A stretch of 64,000 bases of DNA from Candidatus Gastranaerophilales bacterium (GCA_944322745.1 CALUPV010000002.1:124001-188000); one strand, 5' to 3'; counted from the first letter of the stretch, positions 36,311 to 46,496 are shown. Notes: a model not told the origin generated them from the sequence alone. A program made the numbers and translations.

Positions 36311-38587
36311 CTATTCTTCTTCCATTTCTTTTGTGAATGAACATTCTTTATTTGTGCATTCTAATTTCTTTGCATTTTTAGTTACTCTTTTTACAAGCAT
36401 ACTTCCGCAATTCGGACATTTTTCTTTAACCGGTTCATACCAAGAAACATAATCACAATCGGGGTATCTGTTGCAACCAAAAAAGACGGTTCCTTTTTTT
36501 GATTTTTTAAATACTATTTCACCTTTTTCGCATTTTGGGCAAGTTACACCTGTTGATTTATGATATGTTTTTCTATGCTTGCATTCTTCATTTGTACATT
36601 GAAGATATTTCCCGTAAGGACCAATTTTAAATATCATGTCAGAACCGCATTTTTCACATTTTTCTTGTGAAACTTCAGATTCTTGTTCTTGTTCATTTTG
36701 TTCAACTTGTTCTTTCAAAACATTTATTGGCATTGTACTTTTACATTCTGGGAATCCTGAACAGCCTAAAAATTGAGAACCATTTTTTCCATTTTTAACC
36801 AGCATTGGTTTTCCGCATTTTGGACATTTTATGTTTGTTTCTATATTTATTTTATGTGCTGTTTTCATTACGGATTGAACTTCTTCCATAAACGGATCAT
36901 AAAATTCTTTCAAAACCTTATTCCATACAGCTTTCTTTTCTGCAATTTTATCAAGTTTTTCTTCCATCCCGGCTGTAAATTTGTAATCCATAATATCAGA
37001 AAATTGTTCAACAAGTTGTTTTGATACAGCTCTGCCTAAAATCGTCGGATGTAAAGCTTTATCTTTCTTTTCTACATATTTTCTTGTCTGAATTACTGTT
37101 ATAATTGTGGCATAAGTTGATGGTCGACCGATACCATGTTCTTCAAGTGCTTTTACAAGTGAAGCTTCGTTATATCTTGGAGGCGGTTGTGTAAAGTGTT
37201 GCTTTGGATTTATTTTATTACAATCAACTTTATCTCCTTGATTTAAATCAGGAATTTTAGCTTCTTTTTCTTCTTCTTGTTCATCTTCACTGTCATTATA
37301 TAACTTTAAAAATCCGTCAAAGACTGTTTTACTTGTTCCCGCTTTTAGTGTGTAATCACCTGCAGTAATATCAATTGTCTTATTTGCAATTTCTGCATTC
37401 GCCATTTGGGAAGACATAAACTTTTCCCAAATTAATTTATATAATTTGTATTGGTCGTTATCTAAATATTGTTTGATACTTTCCGGTGTTTTATCAGGAT
37501 ATGATGGTCTGATAGCTTCATGAGCATCTTGTACATTTTGTTTGCCTTTTACATATATATTCGCTTTTTCAGGATAATATTTTTCTCCGTAGTTATTAAG
37601 AATAAAGGCTTTTGCCATTGCCATTGCATCATCTGATACTCTGACACTATCTGTTCTCATATATGTAATTAAACCGACGGCGCCTGCTTCCAGTTCAATA
37701 CCTTCATATAATTTTTGCGCAACTTGCATTGTTTTTTGTACGCCGAAGCCTAATTTGGAACTTGCAGCTCTTTGCAAGGTTGAGGTTATAAATGGTGCAG
37801 TAGGTTTTCTTTTTGTAGTTTTTTTTGTTATTTTGGAAACATTAAATTCAGAAGACTTTAATTCTTCCACAATCTTTTGAGCTTGCTCTTCATTTTTAAT
37901 TGTTTTCTCTATTGATTTATTTTTGTATTTAGAAAGTTCAGCTTCAAATGTTTTACCATCTTTTGATAGTTCAGCATGAATTGACCAATATTCTTGAGGA
38001 ATAAAAGCTTCTATTTCATCTTCTCTTTCACATATCATTCTGAGTGCAACAGATTGAACTCTGCCTGCTGATAAATTATAACTCCCCATTTGCTTCCATA
38101 ATACGGGACTCAATTTATAACCCACCAGTTTATCAAGGATTTGTCTTGTTTGCTGGGCTTGCACCATATCCATATTTATTTCGCGAGGATGCTCGACTGA
38201 ATATTTTACTGCTTTTGGTGTTATTTCATTGAATTCTATTCTTTTTATTTTTTCATCCGGAACTGTTAAAATTTGTCTTACGTGCCAGGCTATTGCTTCT
38301 CCTTCACGGTCAGGGTCGGATGCTATCAATATGTTATCAAACTTTTTTGATAAATCATTTAATTTTTTTACTACCTCTTTCTTATTAGGTATAATCTCAA
38401 ATTTTGGTTCAAAATTATTATTTACATCAAAACCTAAATTATCAGTCTTAGGATCTTTAGTCGGTAAATTTCGAATATGTCCGTAGCTCGCTTCTATTTG
38501 ATAATTATCACCAAGTATTTTTTTTATTGTTTTTGATTTTGCAGGTGACTCAACTATTACAAGTGTTTTTTCAGATTTCTTCGCCAT
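36311..38587 (-). CDS. topA: DNA topoisomerase I
   Basis: A 758-residue type IA topoisomerase. TLVIVESPAKSKTI opens the Toprim domain, DPDREGEAIAWH carries the metal site, and LITYMRTDSVRVS holds the active-site tyrosine. The C-terminus has four Cys4 zinc ribbons (CPKCGKPMLV, CEKCGSDMIF, CPKCEKGEIV and CPNCGSMLVK), more than the three of E. coli. It relaxes negative supercoils. It lies between dprA upstream (6 bases) and aroE downstream in one minus-strand operon. Confidence 0.97.
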   Translation of the reverse strand: MAKKSEKTLVIVESPAKSKTIKKILGDNYQIEASYGHIRNLPTKDPKTDNLGFDVNNNFEPKFEIIPNKKEVVKKLNDLSKKFDNILIASDPDREGEAIAWHVRQILTVPDEKIKRIEFNEITPKAVKYSVEHPREINMDMVQAQQTRQILDKLVGYKLSPVLWKQMGSYNLSAGRVQSVALRMICEREDEIEAFIPQEYWSIHAELSKDGKTFEAELSKYKNKSIEKTIKNEEQAQKIVEELKSSEFNVSKITKKTTKRKPTAPFITSTLQRAASSKLGFGVQKTMQVAQKLYEGIELEAGAVGLITYMRTDSVRVSDDAMAMAKAFILNNYGEKYYPEKANIYVKGKQNVQDAHEAIRPSYPDKTPESIKQYLDNDQYKLYKLIWEKFMSSQMANAEIANKTIDITAGDYTLKAGTSKTVFDGFLKLYNDSEDEQEEEKEAKIPDLNQGDKVDCNKINPKQHFTQPPPRYNEASLVKALEEHGIGRPSTYATIITVIQTRKYVEKKDKALHPTILGRAVSKQLVEQFSDIMDYKFTAGMEEKLDKIAEKKAVWNKVLKEFYDPFMEEVQSVMKTAHKINIETNIKCPKCGKPMLVKNGKNGSQFLGCSGFPECKSTMPINVLKEQVEQNEQEQESEVSQEKCEKCGSDMIFKIGPYGKYLQCTNEECKHRKTYHKSTGVTCPKCEKGEIVFKKSKKGTVFFGCNRYPDCDYVSWYEPVKEKCPNCGSMLVKRVTKNAKKLECTNKECSFTKEMEEE

Positions 38588-38593
38588 GTGCCT

Positions 38594-39691
38594 CTAGTTT
38601 ATTATTATATATTTCTCTCCGTGTGTTTGAGAAATTACTCCATCCAATTCTAACTTTGTTAATATTACCATTAAATCATTAATATTCAAGTTTGTTTTTG
38701 TTACTATTTCATCCATTGTTAAGGAATCTTTTCTTAAGATATCATATATTAGTTTTTCTTCTTCAGAAAAGTTGTAATTATTTTCATTCTTTTTTTGAAT
38801 ATTAGTTTTAAGTTCCCAATTTAGTGCATCAAGAATATCTTGAGTGTTTGTAACTAATGTTGCTCCCGTTTTTAATAAAGAATAGATACCTTCTGTGTTT
38901 GGATTTGATATTAATCCGGGGATACACATAAGTTCTTTACCTTGTTCTAATGCAAGTTTTCCTGTAATCATTGCACCGGACTTCATTGCAGCTTCAGCAA
39001 TTAAAACACCTTTTGAAAGCCCTGATACTATCCTGTTTCTAACAGGGAAATGCCAGCTTATTGCATCGACATCTGGCCAATATTCTGTTATTACTGCGCC
39101 ATTACCATCTATTATTTTGTTAAATAATTCAATATTAGATTTTGGATATAATTTATCAAATCCACCGCCTATTACAGCAATTGTCTTTACATTATTTTCT
39201 ATTGCAGTTTTGTGTGCTACTGTATCTATTCCTTCTGCCAGTCCAGAAACTATACATATATCTGTATTCGCAAATCCTGATAATATATTTCTTAATGTAT
39301 TTTTAGAATTTTCACTTGCTTTTCTTGAACCGACAACAGCAATCGTTCTTTCCATATTGCATATATCTAAACTTCCAAGCACGAATAAACCTGTTGGCGG
39401 ATTATCTATATGCTTTAATAAATATGGGTATCTATTATCTTCAGGATGTATAAAATCGATATTTTTTTCTTTTATATAATCCATACATTCTTGAGGATTT
39501 ATATTTTTCCGTTCTTCAATAAATGCCTCAATTTGTCTTTGTTGTAGTCCGTCTATCTTCCACAAATCATATGCTTGAGATTTCCAAGCAAGTTCAATAG
39601 AACCAAAATAATTATACAATCTGTTAACAAAAGCAGAAGAAGTTTTTGTTAGCCGCGCAAAACCATACCAATATTTCTCTTTATTATCCAT
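38594..39691 (-). CDS. dprA: DNA processing protein DprA (Smf)
   Basis: About 365 residues. An N-terminal helical SAM-like region is followed by the Rossmann-fold DprA core: IAVVGSRKASENSKN, IVSGLAEGIDTVAHK, VIGGGFDKLYPKSN and SGAMITGKLALEQGKEL. A C-terminal winged helix (DSLTMDEIVTKTNLNINDLM) completes it. DprA loads RecA on incoming single-stranded DNA during transformation. A TTG start at 39700 is possible; ATG at 39691 is preferred, although no clear ribosome binding site is seen. A dprA-topA order is common in bacteria. Confidence 0.95.
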   Translation of the reverse strand: MDNKEKYWYGFARLTKTSSAFVNRLYNYFGSIELAWKSQAYDLWKIDGLQQRQIEAFIEERKNINPQECMDYIKEKNIDFIHPEDNRYPYLLKHIDNPPTGLFVLGSLDICNMERTIAVVGSRKASENSKNTLRNILSGFANTDICIVSGLAEGIDTVAHKTAIENNVKTIAVIGGGFDKLYPKSNIELFNKIIDGNGAVITEYWPDVDAISWHFPVRNRIVSGLSKGVLIAEAAMKSGAMITGKLALEQGKELMCIPGLISNPNTEGIYSLLKTGATLVTNTQDILDALNWELKTNIQKKNENNYNFSEEEKLIYDILRKDSLTMDEIVTKTNLNINDLMVILTKLELDGVISQTHGEKYIIIN

Positions 39692-39740
39692 AAATAACAA
39701 ATATCATATAAACTTTATCAAGTCCAGTTATAAATAAAAA

Positions 39741-39983
39741 TTAAGCTATACAACTGCCGTTTTCTAATAAACTTTCATATTGTGTTTTATAATAAGCAGC
39801 TATACGACAAGCCATATCATATTTTTGTTCCATAGTTGACATATCATCTTGAACAAAAGAATCAGCTTCATTTGCAGGAGTTGTATTTTCAACTTGAGGA
39901 GACTTATGTCTTGCAAATTCAACTTTGCTAACAGGCTGACAACAATATGCAGACATTGCTGAAGTAATTGCTTGAATTTTCAT
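39741..39983 (-). CDS. Small protein of a lineage-specific type
   Basis: An 80-residue protein with a strong GGGGGA ribosome binding site before its ATG. It begins MKIQAITSAMSAYCCQPVSK and continues VEFARHKSPQ, an N-terminal pattern I associate with short proteins of gut Melainabacteria. The rest is polar with a helical segment MEQKYDMACRIAAYYKTQYE. No domain is recognised. It lies 49 bases upstream of dprA on the same strand. Confidence 0.65.
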   Translation of the reverse strand: MKIQAITSAMSAYCCQPVSKVEFARHKSPQVENTTPANEADSFVQDDMSTMEQKYDMACRIAAYYKTQYESLLENGSCIA

Positions 39984-40066
39984 GACATCCCCCTTTTACA
40001 AATATAACATGCCAAAATATTATCACAATCAAATTTTATTTGCAACTGTTATACCAGGTAATATTT

Positions 40067-41806
40067 TTATTGAACAGACTCTGCTAAAAAGTCAGCTAGA
40101 GGAGTTTCAATTATTCCATTTAGTGCTTTATCAATTTCTTTTAATTTTTTTGATACTTTATCAATGTCTTCGCTCCATTGGAAATAATCATTTATAAATT
40201 TTTCTCCTCTGAAAAAATCCTTAGATAGTTGTACCTCAATAATTTCAGTTAACATTTTTCTTGCGGTCGGAATCATTTTATCAATATCTATATTTATTAT
40301 TCCGTCGTTATTTACAGACATTGCTCCTTCTTTTATAAAAAAATAAGCTTGCATAACGGTTCTGACTCTGTGTGCTTGTGATAATTCCGGTTTTGCTTTT
40401 AGAAAACAATTTGCACCAAAAGTAACTAAAATTTGTTTCTTTTCTTCTTCTGTATATACACCTGCTTGGGTTAGGCAATCTAATAATGCAAGTGATCCCA
40501 TATCTGCTTTATTTTCTTCAATTATGTTTTTGTATTTTCCAAGTGCTTCAGTTCCTTCTTTTGGTCCAAGTGAATGTACATTTTCGTGACCAATTGTGAA
40601 CCAGTGATCAGCTTCTGGATTGTAATATTTATGTAAATCTTTATTTAAAGTTGCATCAAGTCTTTTTTTTCTTCTTTCCAATGCTTCAGGAGAATTACTT
40701 GTTCTTACTTGTCTGTGATATACATTTCTTCTTCCGCCGCCTATTGTTAATGATAATTTATCATTGTTTGGTAGATTTTGCGCAATAGTAATCCCGCCTC
40801 TGTATGAACCTTCATCTCCTCTTAAAGATACGATATCAACATCAACCATTGTTTGTAAATTATCTTCTTCTGATGATATATTTTGTTCATAATTCTCTTT
40901 AAGCGGCATATTTTCTGCCATTAATGGTAAGTATTTTTTTACTTTTAATAAGTCTTCAGTTCCTTTTTTATTGACTATGCCGACTCTTATTCCTATTGAA
41001 TCTTTACTTATTGCTGTAATATTATTTTTTTCTAAGAGTTTTTTTAATTCTTCATCTTCTATTACACTTCCTGTTAACATATCTGCATATTGTTCTCTGG
41101 AAATTGTAAATTCAAGCGGAGTTTCTTGAAGAGTTGCCCATTTTTTGTCTGCTTGTGCATCCAGCATGGGATTATTTTCTCTTAGTGCTTTTGCTTGTAA
41201 TATTAAATATTCATTAAAGTCTTTATTAGTAGAATATTTTGCTGCTTTTTCAAGTTCATTTGCTATTAAATTAAATTCTTCTTTGAATGCTTCTGTATAA
41301 TCAAGTGCTTTAAGTTTTGCTCCATCTCTTTTTACTATTGTTCTTTGATTAAGTATTTTTTCAACTTCTTCTTTTTCTCCATTTTTTAGCATTGTTTTTA
41401 ATATATTATGAAATTCTTCTTTTGTTAAGTCAGATGGGTAGAAAGCTTTTCCATCGAGCTCTTTTTCTCCTTTTAAAAGAATAACTTTTTTAGATTCGGA
41501 ATCTATTCCAATTATACCGAGTTGTGCATCAAATAATATTTTTGTTAATTCTGCAGATTTGTTTCCTTTTTTTATTTCTTCTTTTAAATATTCAAGAAAC
41601 GGGAGATTTAATTCATTATCTTGTTTCATATAAATTATATTTGCCGCATTTGCTGCTTTAACTAAATGTTTAAGTGCCTTTTTATCACCTTCTTCAAGGC
41701 CTTCATATTCTTCAGCATTCTTTAAAAGCATTGGTTTTCTTATTAAATAGTCTTTATGTGTTCTCTTCTCAAGTTCTTCCAATGACAAATTAAACTCAAA
41801 TTTCAT
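40067..41806 (-). CDS. M49-like (dipeptidyl peptidase III-related) zinc metallopeptidase
   Basis: A 579-residue protein without a signal peptide. The zinc-site motif HENVH occurs at 407-411 in TIGHENVHSLGP, and a second motif EENKAD at 430-435 provides the third ligand and an essential acid. This arrangement matches the bacterial proteins related to dipeptidyl peptidase III, where HExxH or HExxxH is followed by EExxAD. The 400 N-terminal residues are largely helical and unassigned. The short 18-residue spacing between the motifs is closer to the compact bacterial branch than to eukaryotic DPP3. Substrate unknown. Confidence 0.7.
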   Translation of the reverse strand: MKFEFNLSLEELEKRTHKDYLIRKPMLLKNAEEYEGLEEGDKKALKHLVKAANAANIIYMKQDNELNLPFLEYLKEEIKKGNKSAELTKILFDAQLGIIGIDSESKKVILLKGEKELDGKAFYPSDLTKEEFHNILKTMLKNGEKEEVEKILNQRTIVKRDGAKLKALDYTEAFKEEFNLIANELEKAAKYSTNKDFNEYLILQAKALRENNPMLDAQADKKWATLQETPLEFTISREQYADMLTGSVIEDEELKKLLEKNNITAISKDSIGIRVGIVNKKGTEDLLKVKKYLPLMAENMPLKENYEQNISSEEDNLQTMVDVDIVSLRGDEGSYRGGITIAQNLPNNDKLSLTIGGGRRNVYHRQVRTSNSPEALERRKKRLDATLNKDLHKYYNPEADHWFTIGHENVHSLGPKEGTEALGKYKNIIEENKADMGSLALLDCLTQAGVYTEEEKKQILVTFGANCFLKAKPELSQAHRVRTVMQAYFFIKEGAMSVNNDGIINIDIDKMIPTARKMLTEIIEVQLSKDFFRGEKFINDYFQWSEDIDKVSKKLKEIDKALNGIIETPLADFLAESVQ

Positions 41807-41875
41807 AATTATTATCTCCCTATGAAATTTAGTATATTTTATTTTATCATTACTAACAATAATCTATATATACTA

Positions 41876-43687
41876 TTATTGTTGAAGAATAACATCCGGT
41901 ACTTCATAATACTGACATCTTGGACATTTTTCTTTTGCATAATAATAACCTTCTATATTTGCAAATCTCGATTTATAATTAGCTATTATGCTTGAACTTT
42001 GTTTTGGATTTTTTATACAATATACATAGGCATTGTCTGTTTCTGACGGTGATATGGCTTTTACATTTAAAAATCTTGAATCTTTGTAATATACCAAGAC
42101 AGAACTTTGGCCTTTTGTTGAAGTATCTGTTATTTTGTTATTTGTCCAGTATTTAATATTTGGTTTTATAATTCCAAGTGTTTTTAAAATTCCGTTTAAC
42201 TCCGGTATATTAGGTAGTCTTCCTCCATTTGCGTAGCAATAAGAGTCTTTTTCATATTTTGATTTCAGAACCGGAGTTTTACTAACCAAATCAAATGCTG
42301 GAGAACAAAAACTCTGTTGCCATATTTGCCTTTCCTGGTAGAGTGACAGATTATCATAATCAGTAAAAGGATAGTAACATAATCTTATATTATCTGTGTT
42401 ATTTTGTATGATGGCAGTGAACGTAAAATCATTAGCTTCGTATTCTTTTTTTATTGAAATATTGGGGTCGTAATTATAACCTTTTTGTAAAAGTTCTCTG
42501 AAAACTTCATTAGAAACTTCCTTTACGCTAAAGTTTATGTGCTTCTTTTCTGAAATGGCAGGTAATTCTTCTTGAATAGGCGGTATGACTTTTTGTTCTT
42601 TTTTATCTATACCTACAATATTTTTTAATTTGTCAAAATCAAAAGGTTTATCAACCAGAGATTTGATTGTATCTTTTGTCTCTTTTTTTACATTTCTGTA
42701 AAAATAACTTTTGTTTTTAAAGCCATAGTTATCATTGCTTCTTGCAATACAATATAACAAGGGCGTTACATTTGCGGGCTTTCTTACAATTTCATATGAC
42801 ATATTTTTAAAATGAAGAACAAGGTCATGTTTCCCGTCTTTATGATTAATCCAATAATATTTATCACCAAAAGTATCAAACTTATTAAATACAATAAAAT
42901 AAGTTTCCAGATAGTTTGGTACTCTTGCATCAATTGCATTACAAAATATCTTTGCTGAATCAAGGTCATTATATGGAAAAGCTTCTGCTGTATAATCGAA
43001 AGGAACTTCCGCTGTATTTATAGACATTTTCTTTTGTGAGTATGAGTTAATGTCGTTTGATATTTTTAGAAAATCTGTAGAATAACTAATTGTTAATCTT
43101 GCGCTTTTATATTTGTTTTGCGACTCGAAATCGCGTTCTTTTATAAAGGTATTAGTTCCATTGTATATGCAGAAAATAAGGAAACAAACGAAAAGGAATA
43201 TTATAAGAAAATTAGTCTCATTTTTTCTTCTCTTTTGAACACTTATACTTGGAATTATAATGGCAGGAATTGCAAAATATATGAATACAAGCAATATGAT
43301 TGAAGGGAACAACATTGATATAGTACTCATAAAGAAAGTAAATATAAATGTTATATTTGCAGCATCTTTATTTACAGAAATAAGACAAATCGTACTTGCT
43401 ATAAGAATAAGAAACAAAAATATAAAAAAGGCTCCAATATTAAGCGGATAATTTATGTATAGTGCCTCTTTCTTTAAATCCAATATATTTCTTTTTACCT
43501 TTGATGAGAATAATAGTAAATAAATAAAGAAGATAATACCGTTTGCATATGTACTTAGAATTGTAAATTTATCCTTTGAAGATTCAAAAAAGAAAAATAT
43601 TAATAAATCTGATATTATGACCAATATTGTTGTGATAATATTGATTTTTAAAAGTTCTTTGGGTTTCTGTACATTGCTCTTTTTCAT
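41876..43687 (-). CDS. Membrane protein with two DUF1566-like (Lcl) domains
   Basis: The 603-residue protein starts with five or so membrane helices (residues 15-185). Two similar soluble units follow. The first (about 235-320) has AKIFCNAIDARVPNYLE, KYYWIN and LLYCIAR. The second (about 470-565) has SYCYANGGRLPNIPELNGIL, IKYWTN and AYVYCIK. Both show the Cys...RLP..EL...YW...C pattern of DUF1566/Lcl C-terminal domains, a lectin-like fold of cell-surface proteins. The second unit fits best. The end carries a CPRC pair. The soluble part probably faces the outside. Function unknown. Confidence 0.6.
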   Translation of the reverse strand: MKKSNVQKPKELLKINIITTILVIISDLLIFFFFESSKDKFTILSTYANGIIFFIYLLLFSSKVKRNILDLKKEALYINYPLNIGAFFIFLFLILIASTICLISVNKDAANITFIFTFFMSTISMLFPSIILLVFIYFAIPAIIIPSISVQKRRKNETNFLIIFLFVCFLIFCIYNGTNTFIKERDFESQNKYKSARLTISYSTDFLKISNDINSYSQKKMSINTAEVPFDYTAEAFPYNDLDSAKIFCNAIDARVPNYLETYFIVFNKFDTFGDKYYWINHKDGKHDLVLHFKNMSYEIVRKPANVTPLLYCIARSNDNYGFKNKSYFYRNVKKETKDTIKSLVDKPFDFDKLKNIVGIDKKEQKVIPPIQEELPAISEKKHINFSVKEVSNEVFRELLQKGYNYDPNISIKKEYEANDFTFTAIIQNNTDNIRLCYYPFTDYDNLSLYQERQIWQQSFCSPAFDLVSKTPVLKSKYEKDSYCYANGGRLPNIPELNGILKTLGIIKPNIKYWTNNKITDTSTKGQSSVLVYYKDSRFLNVKAISPSETDNAYVYCIKNPKQSSSIIANYKSRFANIEGYYYAKEKCPRCQYYEVPDVILQQ

Positions 43688-43800
43688 ATTATTCTCTTAT
43701 TTTTTATCTGTAGTTACCAGTATATTATACTAGATTTTTTATTTTTTTATTTCGTATTATTATTGTATAATTATTATAGTTATCTAAGGAAGGTTTTAAT

Positions 43801-44784
43801 GTGGAAATTATACAAAAGTCAACAATGGTAGAACTTGCAAAAGAAGTTTTTAAAATTGAAGCAGATTCAATATTAAAGTTGCAAGAAAGAGTTGGTACGA
43901 ACCTAGAACAAGCTATATCTGTTATTATAAGGTCAAAGGGTCGCGTAATTGTAACAGGAATGGGAAAGTCAGGGCATATAGGAAGAAAAATTGCCGCAAC
44001 ACTTTCATCAACAGGAACTCCCGCATATTATCTTCATCCTGCGGAAAGTACGCACGGTGATTCCGGTATTATAACAAGAGAAGATGTTGTTATTGCTATT
44101 TCTAATAGTGGAGAAACAACGGAATTACTGAATTTGCTGCCTCTAATTAAAAGATTTGAAGTGCCTTTGATTGTTTTTGCTGGAAACCAAAATTCAACCT
44201 TGGGGAAATGTGCTGATATATATTTTGATATTTCCGTTGAAAAAGAAGCATGCCCTTTAGGTAAAGCTCCTACAGCCAGCACTACAGCCACTTTGGCAAT
44301 GGGAGATGCACTTGCTGTTTGTCTTTTAAAGAAAAGAGGCTTTTCAACCGAAGATTTTCTTTTGTATCATCCGTCAGGAGCTTTGGGTAAAGGTGTTCTA
44401 TATGTAGTCGGAGATTTAATGTTAAAAGATAAAGCATTGTTACCTATTGCACATGAAAATGATACTTTCCTTGAAACTGTTGATTTAATCTCTAAAAAAA
44501 GATTAGGCTGTGCTTTAATAGTTAATGAAGAAGGTAGATTAACTGGACTTTTAACTGATGGTGATATTAGAAGAATTTTGTTAAGATATCCTGATGTGTC
44601 TGTTTTGAATAATAAATCGGTTATGACAATTAATCCAAAAACAATTTTTGCTGATGATATGGCAACTAAAGCTTTAGCTTATATGGAAAAATACTCAATT
44701 ACTGCCTTGGCCGTTTGCGATGAAAATTCAAAACCGATTGGTCTTATTCATATTCATGATTTATTAAGAGCAGGAGTTGCATAA
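43801..44784 (+). CDS. kdsD: D-arabinose-5-phosphate isomerase KdsD
   Basis: A 327-residue protein with an N-terminal SIS sugar isomerase domain (GMGKSGHIGRKIAATLSSTG, then HPAESTHGDSG) and two CBS domains in the C-terminal third. It converts ribulose-5-phosphate to arabinose-5-phosphate, the first step of Kdo synthesis for lipopolysaccharide. It starts at GTG with AAGGAAGG 7 bases upstream. The kdsC start overlaps its stop (TAATG). Confidence 0.96.
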   Translation: MEIIQKSTMVELAKEVFKIEADSILKLQERVGTNLEQAISVIIRSKGRVIVTGMGKSGHIGRKIAATLSSTGTPAYYLHPAESTHGDSGIITREDVVIAISNSGETTELLNLLPLIKRFEVPLIVFAGNQNSTLGKCADIYFDISVEKEACPLGKAPTASTTATLAMGDALAVCLLKKRGFSTEDFLLYHPSGALGKGVLYVVGDLMLKDKALLPIAHENDTFLETVDLISKKRLGCALIVNEEGRLTGLLTDGDIRRILLRYPDVSVLNNKSVMTINPKTIFADDMATKALAYMEKYSITALAVCDENSKPIGLIHIHDLLRAGVA

Positions 44785-45284
44785 TGTTTAACTTAGATAT
44801 AAGAAGTAAAGCTTTAAAAATAAAATTGGTTGTATTCGATGTTGATGGTGTTATGACTGATGGCAGTATAATTTATGATGAAAATGGTATCGAATATAAG
44901 ACTTTTAATGCAAAAGACGGTCAAGGAATAGTTAATATAACAAAAGCCGGTATAAAAACCGCAATAATTACAGCCAGAGAAAATAATACGGTTAAACATC
45001 GTTTTGAAAATTTGGGTATGACAAAACTATATATGGGACAAAAAAACAAATTGAATGCATTAAAAGAAATGTTGACAGAGTTTAACTTGGATTATTCAGA
45101 AGTAGCTTATATGGGTGATGATTTACCTGATTTATGCGTATTAAAAGAAGTAGGACTTGCTTGTTGTCCGAATGATGCTGTTCAAGAAGTAAAGAGTGTA
45201 TGTCATTTTGTATCTTCCAGACGAGGCGGTCGAGGTGCTGTTAGGGAATTGACTGATTTAATTTATAAAACACAAATAAATTGA
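44784..45284 (+). CDS. kdsC: 3-deoxy-D-manno-octulosonate 8-phosphate phosphatase KdsC
   Basis: A 166-residue HAD phosphatase of the small C0 type. DVDGVMTDGS holds the nucleophile Asp and acid Asp, FNAKDGQGI the specificity loop, and YMGDDLPDL the metal site. It dephosphorylates Kdo-8-phosphate. Overlap with kdsD makes the two-gene operon explicit. The C-terminal SSRRGGRGAVREL tail closes the active site of the neighbouring subunit in known tetramers. Confidence 0.96.
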   Translation: MFNLDIRSKALKIKLVVFDVDGVMTDGSIIYDENGIEYKTFNAKDGQGIVNITKAGIKTAIITARENNTVKHRFENLGMTKLYMGQKNKLNALKEMLTEFNLDYSEVAYMGDDLPDLCVLKEVGLACCPNDAVQEVKSVCHFVSSRRGGRGAVRELTDLIYKTQIN

Positions 45285-45319
45285 TACTTAATTTTGATTT
45301 GATAATTTTTTGATTCTTA

Positions 45320-46084
45320 CTATTTGTTCATATTATAAAGAAGTTTCATTCCTATTAATGTTAAATCAGGATTTATATAATCAAATTTTCTTTTCAAATA
45401 TTTGCTTATAACGGAGGAATATCCTCCTGTTGCTATAATTGTTGTTCTATATCCCAGTTCATTTTCGCATTCTTCAATAAGCCCATCAATCATTGCAGCA
45501 TGTCCTCTGACAATACCTGATAACATTGCATCAATAGTATTTCTTCCAATAGCATGTTCAGGTGCTTCTATATTTAATTTCGGTAATTTCGAAGTTTTTG
45601 AACTTAATGCTTCTGCTTGGATTTTCATTCCTGCAGTAATGATACCGCCAATAAATTCATTTTTTTGATTTACAATATCAAAAGAAGTGGCAGTTCCAAA
45701 ATCTACTACAATAGCAGGGGCGTTATATAATAAAGATGCTGCGCAAGCATTCGCTATTCTGTCGGCACCAATTTGTGAAAGATTATCTGTTTTTAATATT
45801 ACATTTGTTTTTATTTTGTGCGAAATAATTAATGAATCTATTCCCATATATTTTTTTAATGCTGTCGACAATCTTTCTGTTAATTGGACAACTACACTTG
45901 ATATAACTGCATTTGTTACTTTAGTCTCCAGATTTGTTTCTCTTAGCAAATTCTTAAGAAAAACCCCATATTCGTCTTCAGTTCTTGTAATTTCAGTTGA
46001 TAATCTCCAAGAATGAATAATTTTGTTTCCATCAAAAACTCCGAGAGTTATATTTGTATTTCCAATATCAGCTGCTAATAACAT
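45320..46084 (-). CDS. coaX: Type III pantothenate kinase
   Basis: The 254-residue protein has the ASKHA-type ATP and pantothenate sites of CoaX: ADIGNTNITLGVFDG at the N-terminus, GADRIANA, and VVDFGTATSFD. It performs the first step of coenzyme A synthesis. It converges with kdsC and is divergent from the PQ-loop gene. Confidence 0.95.
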   Translation of the reverse strand: MLLAADIGNTNITLGVFDGNKIIHSWRLSTEITRTEDEYGVFLKNLLRETNLETKVTNAVISSVVVQLTERLSTALKKYMGIDSLIISHKIKTNVILKTDNLSQIGADRIANACAASLLYNAPAIVVDFGTATSFDIVNQKNEFIGGIITAGMKIQAEALSSKTSKLPKLNIEAPEHAIGRNTIDAMLSGIVRGHAAMIDGLIEECENELGYRTTIIATGGYSSVISKYLKRKFDYINPDLTLIGMKLLYNMNK

Positions 46085-46191
46085 TAATTTTACCTTTAAC
46101 TTTATTAATTGTATTTTATCAGAAATATATGTATTTATAACTCTATTTTATGCTAAAATTTTTTTAGATATAGTTAGTTTGGAGCTTTTTA

Positions 46192-46494
46192 ATGTTGGAT
46201 TTTTTAATACAAAGTTTTCAATTTAAGTCAATGAGCTTTTTTGAAGCAGGTATGTTAATATGTTTTGGTGCAAGCTGGCCTTTTGCCGTTATGAAAACAT
46301 ATAAATCAAAAAATGTAAAAGGCAAGAGTCGATTATTTCTGACTTTGATAATTCTTGGTTATATATGTGGTATTATTAATAAAATACTTAATTCTGTGGA
46401 TATTGTTTTTTGGTTATATATAATAAACTTATTATTGGTAGGTACTGATTTTGCATTTTGTTTAATGTACAGAAACAGAGAGGAACAAAAATAA
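46192..46494 (+). CDS. Small PQ-loop-like membrane protein
   Basis: A 100-residue protein with three hydrophobic helices. The first contains GASWPFAVMKTYKSKNVKGK, which resembles half of a PQ-loop (MtN3/SWEET-type) module with the Pro and a KS-rich turn. A half-transporter that dimerises is the likely form; substrate unknown. GGAG lies 8 bases before the ATG. The next gene begins immediately after. Confidence 0.65.
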   Translation: MLDFLIQSFQFKSMSFFEAGMLICFGASWPFAVMKTYKSKNVKGKSRLFLTLIILGYICGIINKILNSVDIVFWLYIINLLLVGTDFAFCLMYRNREEQK

Positions 46495-46496
46495 AA

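Noticed and set aside
38895-39479. 194-codon open frame on the plus strand
   Set aside because: Lies wholly antisense to dprA, has Ser/Pro/Ile-rich composition typical of the opposite strand of AT-rich genes, and no ribosome site.
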